Shown piece after piece: positions 39,101 to 48,607 of a stretch of DNA of 64,000 bases. How positions within the stretch are numbered: the stretch's first letter is position 1; every line of letters begins with the position of its first letter. Both the position numbers and the translations under genes were made by a program. The DNA comes from Methylomonas methanica MC09. GTDB lineage: Bacteria; Pseudomonadota; Gammaproteobacteria; Methylococcales; Methylomonadaceae. The stretch lies in the NCBI RefSeq assembly GCF_000214665.1, contig NC_015572.1, positions 2,666,001 through 2,730,000 on the forward strand, read 5' to 3'. The notes below the pieces were generated by a model. That model saw only the letters and a list, made by a program, of their open reading frames with translations, did no database searches and was not told where the DNA came from.

Positions 39101-42100
39101 GCCGTCAGACTTTCGTTTTGGCGCGGCTGAAAGTCTGCCCCCAAGGCCAACAGACTCAGCTTACGCGGACTGTCTTTACTGATGTAATCCAAACTGCCGT
39201 CCGCTTTATAGCCCAGCAAATAGCGCTGACTGGAAACCAGCGCGGTTGCCATGGCAATAACCGATCGGCCCGAACCTTTCTCGAAACCTTCGCCGGCCAG
39301 CGAAATTTCATAAACCGGTTCGGCAATGCCGGCCAGCGGCAGATCGAAAATCGCTTCGCCTTCGGCATTGGTTTTAACTTCGCCCAAGGCTTGCGGGGTA
39401 TCGGGAATGTTTTCCGGCGCCGAGCGGCGGAAGCGGTAATCGCTGAACCCCGGTACCTGCCCTGCCCAAGGCCGGGCGGTTAATTCCAGCTTGGCGACAT
39501 TGCCCTCGGCGGCGGTGCCGAACAGGTTGCGCACCGTAATGCGCGCCTTGGCACCCTCCGGGACTATCCAGCCCTTGGCCGGGGCATTCAATAACTCGGT
39601 TTTAACCTGCAAGCGGTCGGGCTGGAACTCTTCCACCCGCACCCGGGTGCTGCCCAGGGATTTTTTGCTTTTATCGGCCACGATCAACTCGACCCGGTAC
39701 GTGCCGGTTTTGCCGGCAGCAGGGCTGGTCCAGCTGATTTCCTCGAAACCTTCGGCGCCGAAGCCTAGGGTGCGGCTCCAGACTTCCTGCAGCTCCGGAT
39801 CGCGGATCACGGCTTTCAGCGGCAAACCGGCCGGCAACGGCGACCAATCGCGTTTGCGCAAGATCAAGCCGATATTGACCGTATCGCCGGGCCGGTAGAT
39901 GCCGCGGTCGGAAAACAAATAAGCCTGCAAACTATCGGCGCTGTCGTGCAGACCGTCGATATCGAAGCGCGATACGTCCAGCTGCCGATTGTCGCGGTTG
40001 AACGGCAAAAACGACAAATCGCCGTCTTTTTCGGCTAAATACACCGTTGGGGTTTTTTCGGCCTTTAACCCTTCGGTCGTCGGAAAATTGACTTGACCTT
40101 GCGCATCGGTTTTGCCACTGAACACCGCCACACCGTTCATACCCAATAGCGAGACTTGCGCGCCGGCCACCGGTTGGCCGGTGCGGAACGACATCACGAA
40201 GATCGTCTGTTTACCGTCGGAGGCGGTTTTCGCCAATAAGCCCATATCGGTGAGCAACACCAGACGCTTGTCCTGATCGACTTCAGAATCGGTATCCGCA
40301 TCGCAACCATTTTGCTCCGAGTCGTTCTCCTCGCCTTCCGCATACTGCTGATTTTCGCTGTCGTCGTCGCCCGCTTCTTCCTGATTTTGGCAACTCTCGG
40401 CCGGCTCCGGTTTCTTTTCCGCCACCGACAGCAAAAACAGACCGCGCGGCGGATAGCCGTTGGTTTTGGTAAAGCGGCCAAAGTCCACTGCAAAGTATTG
40501 CCTTTGCATGGCCTGGCCGGCCGGCAATATTTCATCGTAGCTGTAGGTTTCTGCGAAATGCTCTATCGGCAAGTTGAAATCCGGATTCTGAAAGCTGCCG
40601 GAGGTGAATTGCACCAAATGATGCATGTTGTGCGGCAAAATGCGTTGTAATTGCACCTTGACCTGATTGACCCCGCGCGTGGTGACACCAAGTTTTTTAT
40701 CGCCGCTCAGACTCAGTAAGGAGCCTTCGTGCAATATTTTCAGTTCGCGCTGGTTGGCACCCAATTCTTTCAGATAACGGGCATCTTTCGTCAGGCGAAA
40801 TCCGTCCACACTTTCCAGACCTTTGTTCACCGTAACCAGTAATTGCCGGTTCTCCGGGGCGCTGAAATTCAAATGTTGCTCGCGCTTGTCCTCGCTGCCG
40901 GAATCGCGCCACGCGACCGAAACCGGCGTCGAAGCTTTCAACACTTCGGCATCGACCTGATTGGGGCTTTGCCATTCCGTGATGCGTTTTTGGGCGCAAA
41001 ACATAGGCCGCTCGGGATTCTTCAGCGAGCAATCCGGCAATATAAATACCTGCACGGCATTTTCAAGCTGAGTCGGGTCTTGCAGCGGCACGTTGGTTTT
41101 CAACACGATCAACCGCTCTATGGTATCGTCTTCCTTGATGACGCTATTGAGTTCCAGTTCGCTGATTTGCAGATAATCCAGTGCACTGGGAATAGCCAGC
41201 GTACGGTAGCTGTCGCGCTGGCTGGGTTGTCCGCCGCTGGCCGCGGCTATGCCTTTGTCTAGCACCAGCTTGATTTCGCTAGGCGCATCCCCGATTTGGA
41301 TCGGCGCGGATTTTAGATAAGCCAACAGGGGATGCTTGTCGTCGTAACTAATTTCGAAGGCCAAGGCATTTTCGAAGCGTTTGGCCGGCAAAGTCCGCGA
41401 CCACACGGCGACCTTGGCGGCCAGACTGTCGCGTTGTGGCGGATAGCTAAACGCCAAGGTGGCCGTCAGCCGTTTGATTTTCGGCGCCTGCGGATCGCTG
41501 TAAAGCTGTAAGGAGGCGATTTCGGCGCGCATGTCCGGCATGGCGAGTTCGGCGCTGTATTGCGGTTTTTCGAAACGCACATTGGGGAAAGCCCCCTGGT
41601 CCAGGGTTATTTGATAATGCGTGCCGGGCTTCAATAAATCCGGGGTTTTCGGCGTAAAGAGCAAATCCGCGCCGCCGGCGACTTCACCATATTTCCAACT
41701 GCCTTCGATAGCCGGGTTGATCGCAATTCCGCTTTCGACCGGTTTACCCGCATTCGCTTTGGTAGCCGATTCAGCCAGTGCTTGTCCTTTCAGCGAAACC
41801 AACAGCTTGTCTTCACGCCTATCGACAGCGATGCCGCTGACAGTGGGCACTTGCTTGGTGTCGCTTTTGTCCCAATCGCTGCGTTTTACCGGTAATTCGC
41901 ACTCAGCGCCGCTTGCCAGTTCGGCCGTTTCCACAAGTTTTCGATCGGCCGTCAGCAGTTGCACGTTACCGGCCGCGAACAGCGCTTTGATGCCGGTGTC
42001 TTCGGCGGGGCGCAGCAAGGGATCGCTGATGGCCGTGATGCGCGTGCCCTCCCCGGCATGCATTGCAATGGCGGTGCCGTTAGCCAGGGCGGCGCTGAAA

Positions 42101-42603
42101 ACCGGCTTGACCACCGGATAATTCAATTCCAGCAAAAACTCCAGCGAACGGCGTAACGGGGCTTCGTCGGTATCGATCCAGCGACATTGCTGGCGTATCA
42201 CCTGCAGCGCGGGGGTGTGGAACTTCAATAAGGTTTGTTCCAGGGTATAGCTGGGATGCAGTTTTAAATCGTCCAGGGAGATCCTGATGATAGCGTCGGG
42301 CTTGAGCGTTTGCGTTTTAGGGTAAAACACTAATCTCGACGGATCTTGCCAACGCCATTCGCCTTCGATGGCCGGCTGTAGTTCGGGCAGGGCTTCGGTC
42401 AAGGGTTCGCCGTTATCGTCCGGCGGTGCCAAGGCATCGGTAAAATTCAACACCAGTACCGTGGTCCAGTGTTGATGATTCAACAGATAGACGGAAGGCG
42501 CCGCCGCGCTGTGGGTTTGCTCCCGGCAAGCCGGTAATATCAACATTAAACACAGTAGAATGGTCAATCTTCCGATTAAACCCTGGCGCGATGGCGTGAT
42601 CAT
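36196..42603 (-). CDS. Bacterial alpha-2-macroglobulin lipoprotein
   Basis: A 2135-aa protein. The N-terminus has a lipoprotein signal (LTILLCLMLILPAC, lipobox LPAC with Cys 26). A YPYGCTEQIASQ segment near residue 1678 contains the CTEQ thioester site that marks trapping-type bacterial alpha-2-macroglobulins. Upstream are MG-type beta domains, including DRGIYRPGDTVNIGLILRKRDW and VPDYFNGKIRVIAVAVNAGK. It is longer than the E. coli YfhM-type protein (about 1650 aa). An acidic, Cys-containing stretch lies near residues 730-780 (EEAGDDDSENQQYAEGEEND). The protein traps proteases in the periplasm and is usually next to pbpC, which is not seen here. Confidence 0.92.
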   Translation of the reverse strand: MITPSRQGLIGRLTILLCLMLILPACREQTHSAAAPSVYLLNHQHWTTVLVLNFTDALAPPDDNGEPLTEALPELQPAIEGEWRWQDPSRLVFYPKTQTLKPDAIIRISLDDLKLHPSYTLEQTLLKFHTPALQVIRQQCRWIDTDEAPLRRSLEFLLELNYPVVKPVFSAALANGTAIAMHAGEGTRITAISDPLLRPAEDTGIKALFAAGNVQLLTADRKLVETAELASGAECELPVKRSDWDKSDTKQVPTVSGIAVDRREDKLLVSLKGQALAESATKANAGKPVESGIAINPAIEGSWKYGEVAGGADLLFTPKTPDLLKPGTHYQITLDQGAFPNVRFEKPQYSAELAMPDMRAEIASLQLYSDPQAPKIKRLTATLAFSYPPQRDSLAAKVAVWSRTLPAKRFENALAFEISYDDKHPLLAYLKSAPIQIGDAPSEIKLVLDKGIAAASGGQPSQRDSYRTLAIPSALDYLQISELELNSVIKEDDTIERLIVLKTNVPLQDPTQLENAVQVFILPDCSLKNPERPMFCAQKRITEWQSPNQVDAEVLKASTPVSVAWRDSGSEDKREQHLNFSAPENRQLLVTVNKGLESVDGFRLTKDARYLKELGANQRELKILHEGSLLSLSGDKKLGVTTRGVNQVKVQLQRILPHNMHHLVQFTSGSFQNPDFNLPIEHFAETYSYDEILPAGQAMQRQYFAVDFGRFTKTNGYPPRGLFLLSVAEKKPEPAESCQNQEEAGDDDSENQQYAEGEENDSEQNGCDADTDSEVDQDKRLVLLTDMGLLAKTASDGKQTIFVMSFRTGQPVAGAQVSLLGMNGVAVFSGKTDAQGQVNFPTTEGLKAEKTPTVYLAEKDGDLSFLPFNRDNRQLDVSRFDIDGLHDSADSLQAYLFSDRGIYRPGDTVNIGLILRKRDWSPLPAGLPLKAVIRDPELQEVWSRTLGFGAEGFEEISWTSPAAGKTGTYRVELIVADKSKKSLGSTRVRVEEFQPDRLQVKTELLNAPAKGWIVPEGAKARITVRNLFGTAAEGNVAKLELTARPWAGQVPGFSDYRFRRSAPENIPDTPQALGEVKTNAEGEAIFDLPLAGIAEPVYEISLAGEGFEKGSGRSVIAMATALVSSQRYLLGYKADGSLDYISKDSPRKLSLLALGADFQPRQNESLTAGIFEVRYVSTLVKREDGLYQYQSVQRQELRNSQPVTLQNGRADFTLPSDNPGRFYVLFKNSQGETLNRADYTVAGDGNVSRNVERNAELNLTLNKAEYQPGETLEVQIVAPYQGAGLITVEQDGVLTSQWFKIGTTASSQKITLPDNISGNAYLSVAFVRSLDSREIYMSPLSYGVVPFSISKQRYTQNISLKVPEKVRPGSTLDVSYHVNEATKLVLYAVDEGILQFAHYSNPAPLDYFFRKRALQVKSHQILDLILPDFALVHKLSAPGGDEDAQLGKYKNPFARKHKAPMAFWSGIIAAEPGENTLSIPVPDYFNGKIRVIAVAVNAGKLAVPVSQTVAAQAYVIQPQQPYVAAPGDEFDMGVLVANNSEQAGKQDLQVSVAAGEVLELLSPNPQTLSLNQGQDGTVRFHAKVKDKLGPVNVQYQVAGGSETAGYSEEMSIRPSQPLLTTLQGGVLTVEQQRKGEVRKLDLQRDLYPEQRQTELALSLTPAAYLRGIVEFLKNYPYGCTEQIASQAFPAAVLGANPELGLSAKDVQTQLERSIRTLQTRQKHDGSFGYWTAADEGMPFYSMYATHMLLEAKDRSHNVPEAMLQRALAYADEFAQSRQYTPDQHDAKAYAFYLLARNGQNVAERLRAFEADLQSQSKSSGQPIASRSRFFIGAAYKLHHLDQDAERQFDDIRQQWQTSGILPTDMQNNPENLSLYLYLVGKHLPELLDTQDPKFGGYMLELGQDLVGQRMNSFRGSMALLGLGSLWTRFEQDQQQSFTVLAGTPLAQLELQGKSIKTALLTPTIRPLELRGEGKWSLYYQLSETGYDRAPPSAAISQKLTVNRQMLNDKGEAITRLGLQDKLHIRIALHPDQAMRDVAVVMLVPGGFEIDLSEHGLAERKSLPIDKKPLWQPEYIDVQEDRLVLFGDLDGGEKYFEFRLKPLNSGTYQVPPVFAEGMYDTEILYRGLGDTIKVEE

Positions 42604-42923
42604 AAGCGATTTTTCCTTTTCATCCAGCTGGCATGCGATGATTTTTTGCGGTGCGGCAGATCAGGCCGATCCGCCAGGCTGCAAGCATAGACCATGGCGC
42701 CGCCGCCAACCACCGATTATTGCAGGGGAACACCGAATCAAGCCGTTACCGGTTACCGGGGCCAGGCCAATTAGCGCGTAAAGCCCGAGCAAAACCTATG
42801 AGGTTTACGGGCTGCGGGCTTGATCAGCATGTCGTCCGGTGCTACGCCGGTTTCCGAAACCGTTTGGGGGTAGTACGGAATATATGCCATTATTCCATCG
42901 GATATTTTTAGGGGGTCGCAGCT
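42604..42923. other. Intergenic region with imperfect hairpin
   Basis: About 320 nt. Near 42781-42815 there is an imperfect inverted repeat, AGCCCG...AAACCT-ATG-AGGTTT...CGGGCT, with a few mismatched bases. It could be a terminator or a structured leader, but no T run follows. Nothing else is recognisable. Confidence 0.35.
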
Positions 42924-43055
42924 ATGAGTTTTGCCACTTTGGGTCAATTATTTCTGTTCTTGTTATGGCCGGCAATGTTTCTGGTGATTTTGTACTTTGC
43001 GGACAAGGAAAAGTTTAAACAACGTTTGAAGCAGTTTAAGTTTAAGGATTGGTAA
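42924..43055 (+). CDS. Small single-span membrane protein
   Basis: A 43-aa reading frame, too short for automatic calling. ATG at 42924 is preceded by AGGGGGTCGCAGC. The protein is MSFATLGQLFLFLLWPAMF and onward, with one hydrophobic segment (about residues 8-25) and a basic C-terminal tail KEKFKQRLKQFKFKDW. The ribosome site and the positive tail make it plausible as a real inner-membrane microprotein. The function is unknown. Confidence 0.5.
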   Translation: MSFATLGQLFLFLLWPAMFLVILYFADKEKFKQRLKQFKFKDW

Positions 43056-43084
43056 CATCGACGGGATGTTCAGATTTTTTATTC

Positions 43085-43165
43085 CGCGACCCGAGAGTAA
43101 GACGCTTATCGGAGTCGATTTGACCACTCCTTCGCGGACGCAGACTTCCAAATCCGGATGAATTT
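43085..43165 (-). pseudogene. Possible remnant of a Crp/Fnr-family gene end
   Basis: On the minus strand this stretch reads HPDLEVCVREGVVKSTPISVLL. It lines up with the C-terminal end of the Crp/Fnr-type regulator at 51212-51922 (DRPGLEARVCECYQVVKTESDRLL). The matched DNA shares TTTGACCAC and ACTTCCAA-type words (plus strand) in order. No upstream part of the gene is visible, so this is at most a fragment. Confidence 0.3.
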
Positions 43166-43530
43166 GCTTAAACAAGCGAACGATACGCGTCTGCGGTGGA
43201 GGCTAAACCTAAGGGTCGTAACGTATAGCCGGCAGGCATTCGATTATCCGTTCGGATCGATCTACCCGGTGGCGGCTTATGCTCACTGTGTCTTAATGAA
43301 AGCAGAAAAAACAACCTTATGTGCGATACCGAACAGACGGTTTTGCCAGGGTTGGCTATGTTAAGCACAAATGGCTTCGGCTTGGTTTGCCAAACTCTAT
43401 TGCAATGACTCGCATGTCAAACAGTCTTCACGGCCATACGGGCCACTCACCGTAGCAAATCTATTGGTTGCTGCGGTTTTTTTTGACTGTTAGGAGGTTT
43501 GCGGAAGCCGTCGGAGAGACCGAGCTAAAA

Positions 43531-45540
43531 ATGAACTCAGAGTACATCCCCGTCATGTTAATCGAAAACCTATTATACGCCGACCAATATGCCATTGATG
43601 GCATAGCGCCTCATTCGGCATCTACCCTGGATGATGCGATTAAGCTAGCCACAGCTGAATTGCTAAGTCTGCAAAATCAACAAGGGTATTGGGTGTTCGA
43701 GCTGGAGGCCGACTGCACCATCCCGGCCGAATACATCCTGATGATGCATTACCTGGATGAAATCGATTCGGTATTGCAGCGCAAAATCGCTCATTTTTTA
43801 CGCGGACACCAAAATCCGGACGGCAGCTATCCGTTATACAAAGGCGGTCCCGGCGACATCAGTTGCACGATTAAGGTCTATTACGCGCTGAAGTTGGCGG
43901 GCGACGACATTCAGTCCCCAACCCTGCATAGCGCCGGCGAGTGGATAAGGCATCGGGGCGGTGCCGCCAAAGCCAACGTGTTTACCCGTATCATGCTGGC
44001 CATGTTCGAACAGGTTCCCTGGCGGGCCGCACCGTTCATTCCGGTGGAAATCATGCTGCTGCCCAAATGGTTTCCATTTCATATCGATAAAGTCTCCTAT
44101 TGGTCGCGCACCGTGATGGTGCCGTTGTCCATCCTATGCAGCTACAAGGTCAAGGCGCGGAATCCGAGCAAAATCGGGGTTGCCGAGCTGTTCCTGATTC
44201 CGCCCGATCAGGAAACGCACTATTTTTCCCACGTCAAAACCCCGCTGGGCAAGGCTATTTTGCTGCTGGATAGGCTGGGCCGGCGTTTGGAACGCTTCAT
44301 CCCCGATAGCATCCGCCGCAAGGCCACCGCCAAGGCATGCGACTGGTTTATGGCCCGTTTGAACGGTATCGACGGTCTGGGGGCGATTTTTACCGCCATG
44401 GTAAATGCTTACGAAGTGATGGATTATCTGGGCGTGCCGGTTGACGATCCGCAACGACAGATAGCCAGAGCCGCCATCGACAAATTATTGGTCGTCAAGG
44501 GCGACACGGCCTATTGCCAACCCTGTGTATCGCCGATCTGGGATACCGGCTTGGCTGCGTTGACGCTGCAGGAAGTCGATCGTCACGCCAGCGATCCGCA
44601 TACCCGGCAAGCCCTGCAAGCCGCCTTGCATTGGCTGGCCGGCAAGCAATTGCGGGACGAGCCGGGTGACTGGCAAATTCAGCGACCTAGTCTGGCGGGC
44701 GGCGGCTGGGCTTTCCAATTCGGTAACAGTTATTACCCCGATGTGGACGATACCGCCGTGGTGGCTTATGCCATGCTGCAGGCAGACGACGTGAAATATG
44801 CCGGGAATATACAACGCGCAGCCGGCTGGATTGCCGGTATGCAATCGCGTAATGGCGGCTATGGCGCATTCGATGCCGATAATACCCATTATTATCTGAA
44901 TCAGATTCCGTTCGCCGACCACGGCGCCTTGCTGGACCCGCCCACCGCCGATGTCAGCGGCCGCTGCATTATGTTGCTGGGTAAGCTTGCCGTTCGGCAC
45001 TTGGAGTACGGCACTGTTGTGAAGGACTGCCTAGCCTATTTGCGCGCTCAGCAGGAAAGCGACGGTTCCTGGTTCGGCCGTTGGGGCACTAATTACATTT
45101 ACGGTACCTGGTCGGTGCTATACGGTTACGAAGCGGCCGGCATCCCCCGGAATGACCCGAGCATACAGAAGGCCGTACTGTGGTTGAAAGCGAAACAACG
45201 CGCCGATGGCGGCTGGGGCGAGGACAATCTCGGCTATCACGATGCAAGCGTACGCGGTGAAGCCGATAACAGCACGGCCTTCCATACCGCGCTGGCGATC
45301 CTGGCCTTACTATCGGCCGGCGAAACGGATAGCCGGGAGGTCGAGACCGGCGTGCATCATTTACTTAAAACTCAACGGGCGGATGGCTTCTGGCGTGACG
45401 ATAGTTTTAATGCGCCTGGCTTTCCGAAGTTTTTTTATCTGAAGTACCACGGTTACGACAAATTCTTCCCGCTCTGGGCCCTGGCGCGCTATCGCAACGA
45501 CCGATATGCGGCCGACATGCGCCCGGCCGCAACCGCATGA
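43531..45540 (+). CDS. shc: Squalene-hopene cyclase
   Basis: A 669-aa protein with all class II triterpene cyclase features: the DVDDTA motif (DxDD catalytic acid, about residue 404), several QW-type repeats (QNQQGYWVFELEADCT near the start, DGSWFGRWGTNYIYGTW and DGGWGEDN later), and the ENxxxAD-type N-terminus LLYADQYAIDG. It cyclises squalene to hopene and hopanol, the first step of hopanoid synthesis. The ATG at 43531 is preceded by GGAGAG at some distance; a TTG further upstream at 43468 is less likely. There is no adjacent hopanoid gene (hpn) in the window. Confidence 0.95.
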   Translation: MNSEYIPVMLIENLLYADQYAIDGIAPHSASTLDDAIKLATAELLSLQNQQGYWVFELEADCTIPAEYILMMHYLDEIDSVLQRKIAHFLRGHQNPDGSYPLYKGGPGDISCTIKVYYALKLAGDDIQSPTLHSAGEWIRHRGGAAKANVFTRIMLAMFEQVPWRAAPFIPVEIMLLPKWFPFHIDKVSYWSRTVMVPLSILCSYKVKARNPSKIGVAELFLIPPDQETHYFSHVKTPLGKAILLLDRLGRRLERFIPDSIRRKATAKACDWFMARLNGIDGLGAIFTAMVNAYEVMDYLGVPVDDPQRQIARAAIDKLLVVKGDTAYCQPCVSPIWDTGLAALTLQEVDRHASDPHTRQALQAALHWLAGKQLRDEPGDWQIQRPSLAGGGWAFQFGNSYYPDVDDTAVVAYAMLQADDVKYAGNIQRAAGWIAGMQSRNGGYGAFDADNTHYYLNQIPFADHGALLDPPTADVSGRCIMLLGKLAVRHLEYGTVVKDCLAYLRAQQESDGSWFGRWGTNYIYGTWSVLYGYEAAGIPRNDPSIQKAVLWLKAKQRADGGWGEDNLGYHDASVRGEADNSTAFHTALAILALLSAGETDSREVETGVHHLLKTQRADGFWRDDSFNAPGFPKFFYLKYHGYDKFFPLWALARYRNDRYAADMRPAATA

Positions 45541-45614
45541 TGTCATGCCTCTGCGCAAGCCGGTCTAGCGTCATTTCGTTCCCGGGGCCGTTTGCAGCCA
45601 AGTACCCGCTTCCG

Positions 45615-47321
45615 TCAAGCCTCGGTCGTCACCCGTAACACTTCCTCCAAGGTGGTAATCCCTTGCAAGGCCTTGCCTATACCGTCTTCATACATGGTGT
45701 GCATACCTTCCTGGATAGCTTGTTGTTGAATCACATACGCCTCTTCATGCTTCATGATCTGTTTGCGTATGCTGTCGCTCATGGTCAAAAATTCGATAAT
45801 CGCCAACCGGCCTTTGTAGCCGATGCCGTTGCAAACCGCGCAGCCGACCGGCTTATGCAGCAGAATTTCGCCATCGGGTTGCCAGCGACGCAGTTGCATT
45901 TCCTCTATCAGCGTATCCGAAGCCGGATAAGACTGCTTACAGGCCGGACAAAGTTTTCTGACCAAGCGCTGCGCCAGAATGCCGTTGATGGTGGAGCTGA
46001 GCAGATACTCTTCCAGCCCCATGTCCTGCAGCCGGGTAATGCCGGCGGCGGCATCGTTGGTATGCAGAGTGGACAGCACCAAGTGGCCGGTCAGGGCCGA
46101 TTGCACGGCGATCTTGGCGGTTTCCAGATCGCGCATCTCGCCTATCATAATCACGTCCGGGTCCTGCCGCACGATGGAGCGCAGCGCCGAGGCGAAAGTC
46201 AGGCCGATTTGCGGTTTGGCCTGAATCTGATTAATGCCTTCCAATTGATACTCGACCGGGTCTTCCACGGTAATGATCTTGCGTTCGGAGGTGTTGAGCT
46301 GCTTCAACGCCGCGTACAAACTGGTGGATTTACCGCTGCCGGTGGGACCGGTAATCAGAATAATGCCGTGCGGTTGCGCCAATACTTCCATAAAATTTTC
46401 CGCCTGCCGGCCGACGAAGCCCAGGGCGGCAAAATCCAGTACTGCGTTTTCCTTGTCCAGCAAACGGATTACCACGCTTTCGCCGTACAAGGTCGGTATG
46501 GTGGAAACCCGCAAATCCAACTCCTTGCCTATCATTTGCAATTTGATGCGACCATCCTGCGGCAGCCGGCGTTCGGCGATATTCAATTTAGCCATAATTT
46601 TGATGCGCGACAACACGGCGGCGGTAGATGCCACCGGCGGCGAATCGATGTCCTGCAAAACGCCGTCGATGCGCAAACGCACCTTCAGACTTTGTTCGAA
46701 CGGTTCGATATGCACGTCCGATGCCCGGCTCTCCACGGCTTTTTGCAGAATAAAATTCACCATGCGGATAATCGGCGCCTCGCTGGCCAAATCCTTTAAA
46801 TGTTCCAGATCTTCGTTACTCTCTTCCTCCACGTTCAAGCCGTCCATCAGCTTGTCCATTTGCGATTTGCCGTCGCCGTATTGAATTTCCAGGGCCGCAT
46901 CGATATCGGACAATTGACCGACATGCAAGCGGATCGGCTTGCCCGTCGCCAATTGCAACGCCTGCGGCAAATAATCGTCTTCCGGATCCATCACCGCCAC
47001 ATCGATACCGTCATCGTCGGCCTGCAAGCCCACCACATGGTAGTATTTTAAAAACCGCAGCGATACCTGTTCTTGCAACGGCGACTGCGGCGGATAATTT
47101 TCCGGGCGCAGGCGTTCCAGACCATGGGTATTGGCAAAGGTCTCAGCCACATCCGCATCCGAACACAAACCCAATTTGATCAGCATTTGCGGTAAAGAAT
47201 CGTCTTGCGCCGACTTTTGCATGCGGCGGGCCTTGGTCAAATCGCTATCGGAAAGTTTGCCGATACGTTTTAAATGGCCTAAAAATTCAGCGTATCTTTC
47301 GGGGATATTTACGGTTTCCAT
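45615..47321 (-). CDS. GspE/PilB-family secretion ATPase
   Basis: A 568-aa type II/IV secretion ATPase. The N-terminal MshEN-like segment (GKLSDSDLTKARRMQKSAQDDSLPQMLIKLGLCSD) is followed by the N-domain IIRMVNFILQKAVESRASDVHIEPFEQSLKVRLRIDG. The Walker A GPTGSGKST is near residue 324, then EDPVEYQ (Asp box), GEMRDLETA (Walker B) and STLHTNDA (His box). A CPAC (about 457) and CAVC (about 493) pair forms the zinc site of GspE. It powers a pseudopilus or pilus; no partner gsp/pil genes are in the window, so the assignment between the two stays open. Confidence 0.9.
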   Translation of the reverse strand: METVNIPERYAEFLGHLKRIGKLSDSDLTKARRMQKSAQDDSLPQMLIKLGLCSDADVAETFANTHGLERLRPENYPPQSPLQEQVSLRFLKYYHVVGLQADDDGIDVAVMDPEDDYLPQALQLATGKPIRLHVGQLSDIDAALEIQYGDGKSQMDKLMDGLNVEEESNEDLEHLKDLASEAPIIRMVNFILQKAVESRASDVHIEPFEQSLKVRLRIDGVLQDIDSPPVASTAAVLSRIKIMAKLNIAERRLPQDGRIKLQMIGKELDLRVSTIPTLYGESVVIRLLDKENAVLDFAALGFVGRQAENFMEVLAQPHGIILITGPTGSGKSTSLYAALKQLNTSERKIITVEDPVEYQLEGINQIQAKPQIGLTFASALRSIVRQDPDVIMIGEMRDLETAKIAVQSALTGHLVLSTLHTNDAAAGITRLQDMGLEEYLLSSTINGILAQRLVRKLCPACKQSYPASDTLIEEMQLRRWQPDGEILLHKPVGCAVCNGIGYKGRLAIIEFLTMSDSIRKQIMKHEEAYVIQQQAIQEGMHTMYEDGIGKALQGITTLEEVLRVTTEA

Positions 47322-47598
47322 ACAGGTATCTCGCTAATCAATCCAAAACGTGCTTAATGGCTAGTCTATTAATCCCAAACCGATGCGGCGTAGGTCAATT
47401 GCTATTAGTACCGGATTATAGCGGCAGTGGAACGGTAATGACATGAAATGATTAGTCATACCCGGCGGTTTAGCGGGACGGGGCTCGTGGATAATGAGCG
47501 CTAAATTTCGTCTTTATCTTAACATCCAAGCTGAGCTTGCAATATTGAATTTGCCGACTAACCTTTCTTCAACATTAACCAATCCGTTAGGAATACTC

Positions 47599-48480
47599 AT
47601 GTTTAACAATCTGTTTTGTTTCCTTATCTTGCTGGCATCGCTTAATCTGTCGTTCCCCGTCGCCGCACAGGAGCCGCCCGGTCAGATAACGGTAGAGGAA
47701 TTCCTGGCTTCACTAAAATTTCAGGCCGGCAAAATTGAATTGCCGGGCGGCATAGCCTCCTTGAACCTCCCGGACACATTTCGCTACCTGCCGCCCGCAG
47801 ATACGGAAAGATTACTGACGCAGGGTTGGGGCAATCCCGGCGGATACAGTACCCTCGGCATGATACTGCCGGCCGGTGTCAACCCGCTGGGCATGGATGG
47901 CTGGGGCGTTATCATCACCTACGAGGAAGACGGCCACGTCAACGATGAAGATGCCGACACCATCGATTACGATTCGCTGCTGAAAGACATGCAGGAAGGT
48001 ATGGAACAGGCCAATGAAGAACGTAAAAAGCAGGGATACGACGCTTTGACCCTGGTCGGTTGGGCGGAGAACCCCACGTACGACCGGGCCAGTCACAAAT
48101 TGTATTGGGCCAAGGAACTGGTCTCGGACCGCGCGAATCAACACACCCTAAACTACAACATTCGGCTATTGGGCCGCAAAGGCGTTTTGGTGCTGAATGC
48201 GGTAGCCGGCATGGAGCAAATCGACGCCATAAAAGCCGAAATGCAAAACGTGGTGGCTTTCAGCAATTTTACCCCCGGCAACGGCTACACCGATTTCAAT
48301 GCCAGTACCGACAAAGCCGCTACTTATGGTATTGCCGCCTTGGTGGCTGGCGGCGCGGCCGCCAAAATGGGTCTATTCGCCAAACTGTTCGCCCTACTGA
48401 TCGCATTCAAAAAAATGGTTATATTTGGCGTCATCGGCTTGGGCGCCATACTAAAGAAGGTCTTCAGCCGCAAAGAATAG
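47599..48480 (+). CDS. DUF2167 membrane protein
   Basis: A 293-aa protein starting at ATG 47599 (MFNNLFCFLILLASLNLSFPVAAQE), with a clear signal peptide and AGGAA upstream; the frame opens earlier but without a ribosome site. The DUF2167 family pattern is present: GKIELPGGIASLNLPDTFRYLPPADTERLLTQGWGNP, then WGVIITYEEDGHVNDEDADTIDYDSLLKDMQ, and a C-terminal hydrophobic pair (YGIAALVAGGAAAKMGLFAKLFALLIAF, VIFGVIGLG). It is exported and anchored at the C-terminus. The function is unknown. It ends close to an IS element. Confidence 0.85.
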   Translation: MFNNLFCFLILLASLNLSFPVAAQEPPGQITVEEFLASLKFQAGKIELPGGIASLNLPDTFRYLPPADTERLLTQGWGNPGGYSTLGMILPAGVNPLGMDGWGVIITYEEDGHVNDEDADTIDYDSLLKDMQEGMEQANEERKKQGYDALTLVGWAENPTYDRASHKLYWAKELVSDRANQHTLNYNIRLLGRKGVLVLNAVAGMEQIDAIKAEMQNVVAFSNFTPGNGYTDFNASTDKAATYGIAALVAGGAAAKMGLFAKLFALLIAFKKMVIFGVIGLGAILKKVFSRKE

Positions 48481-48607
48481 CTTTTCGTAACCGTACTACG
48501 AGGCTTGGTACCGGTCTGGTCCGGCAAAGCAGCAGTAGCAAGCCTGAGGAAGTGCTTGTGTCACTAACGGAAAATTTCAAGCTAGTTGTCGCCTCGACGT
48601 AAAAATA

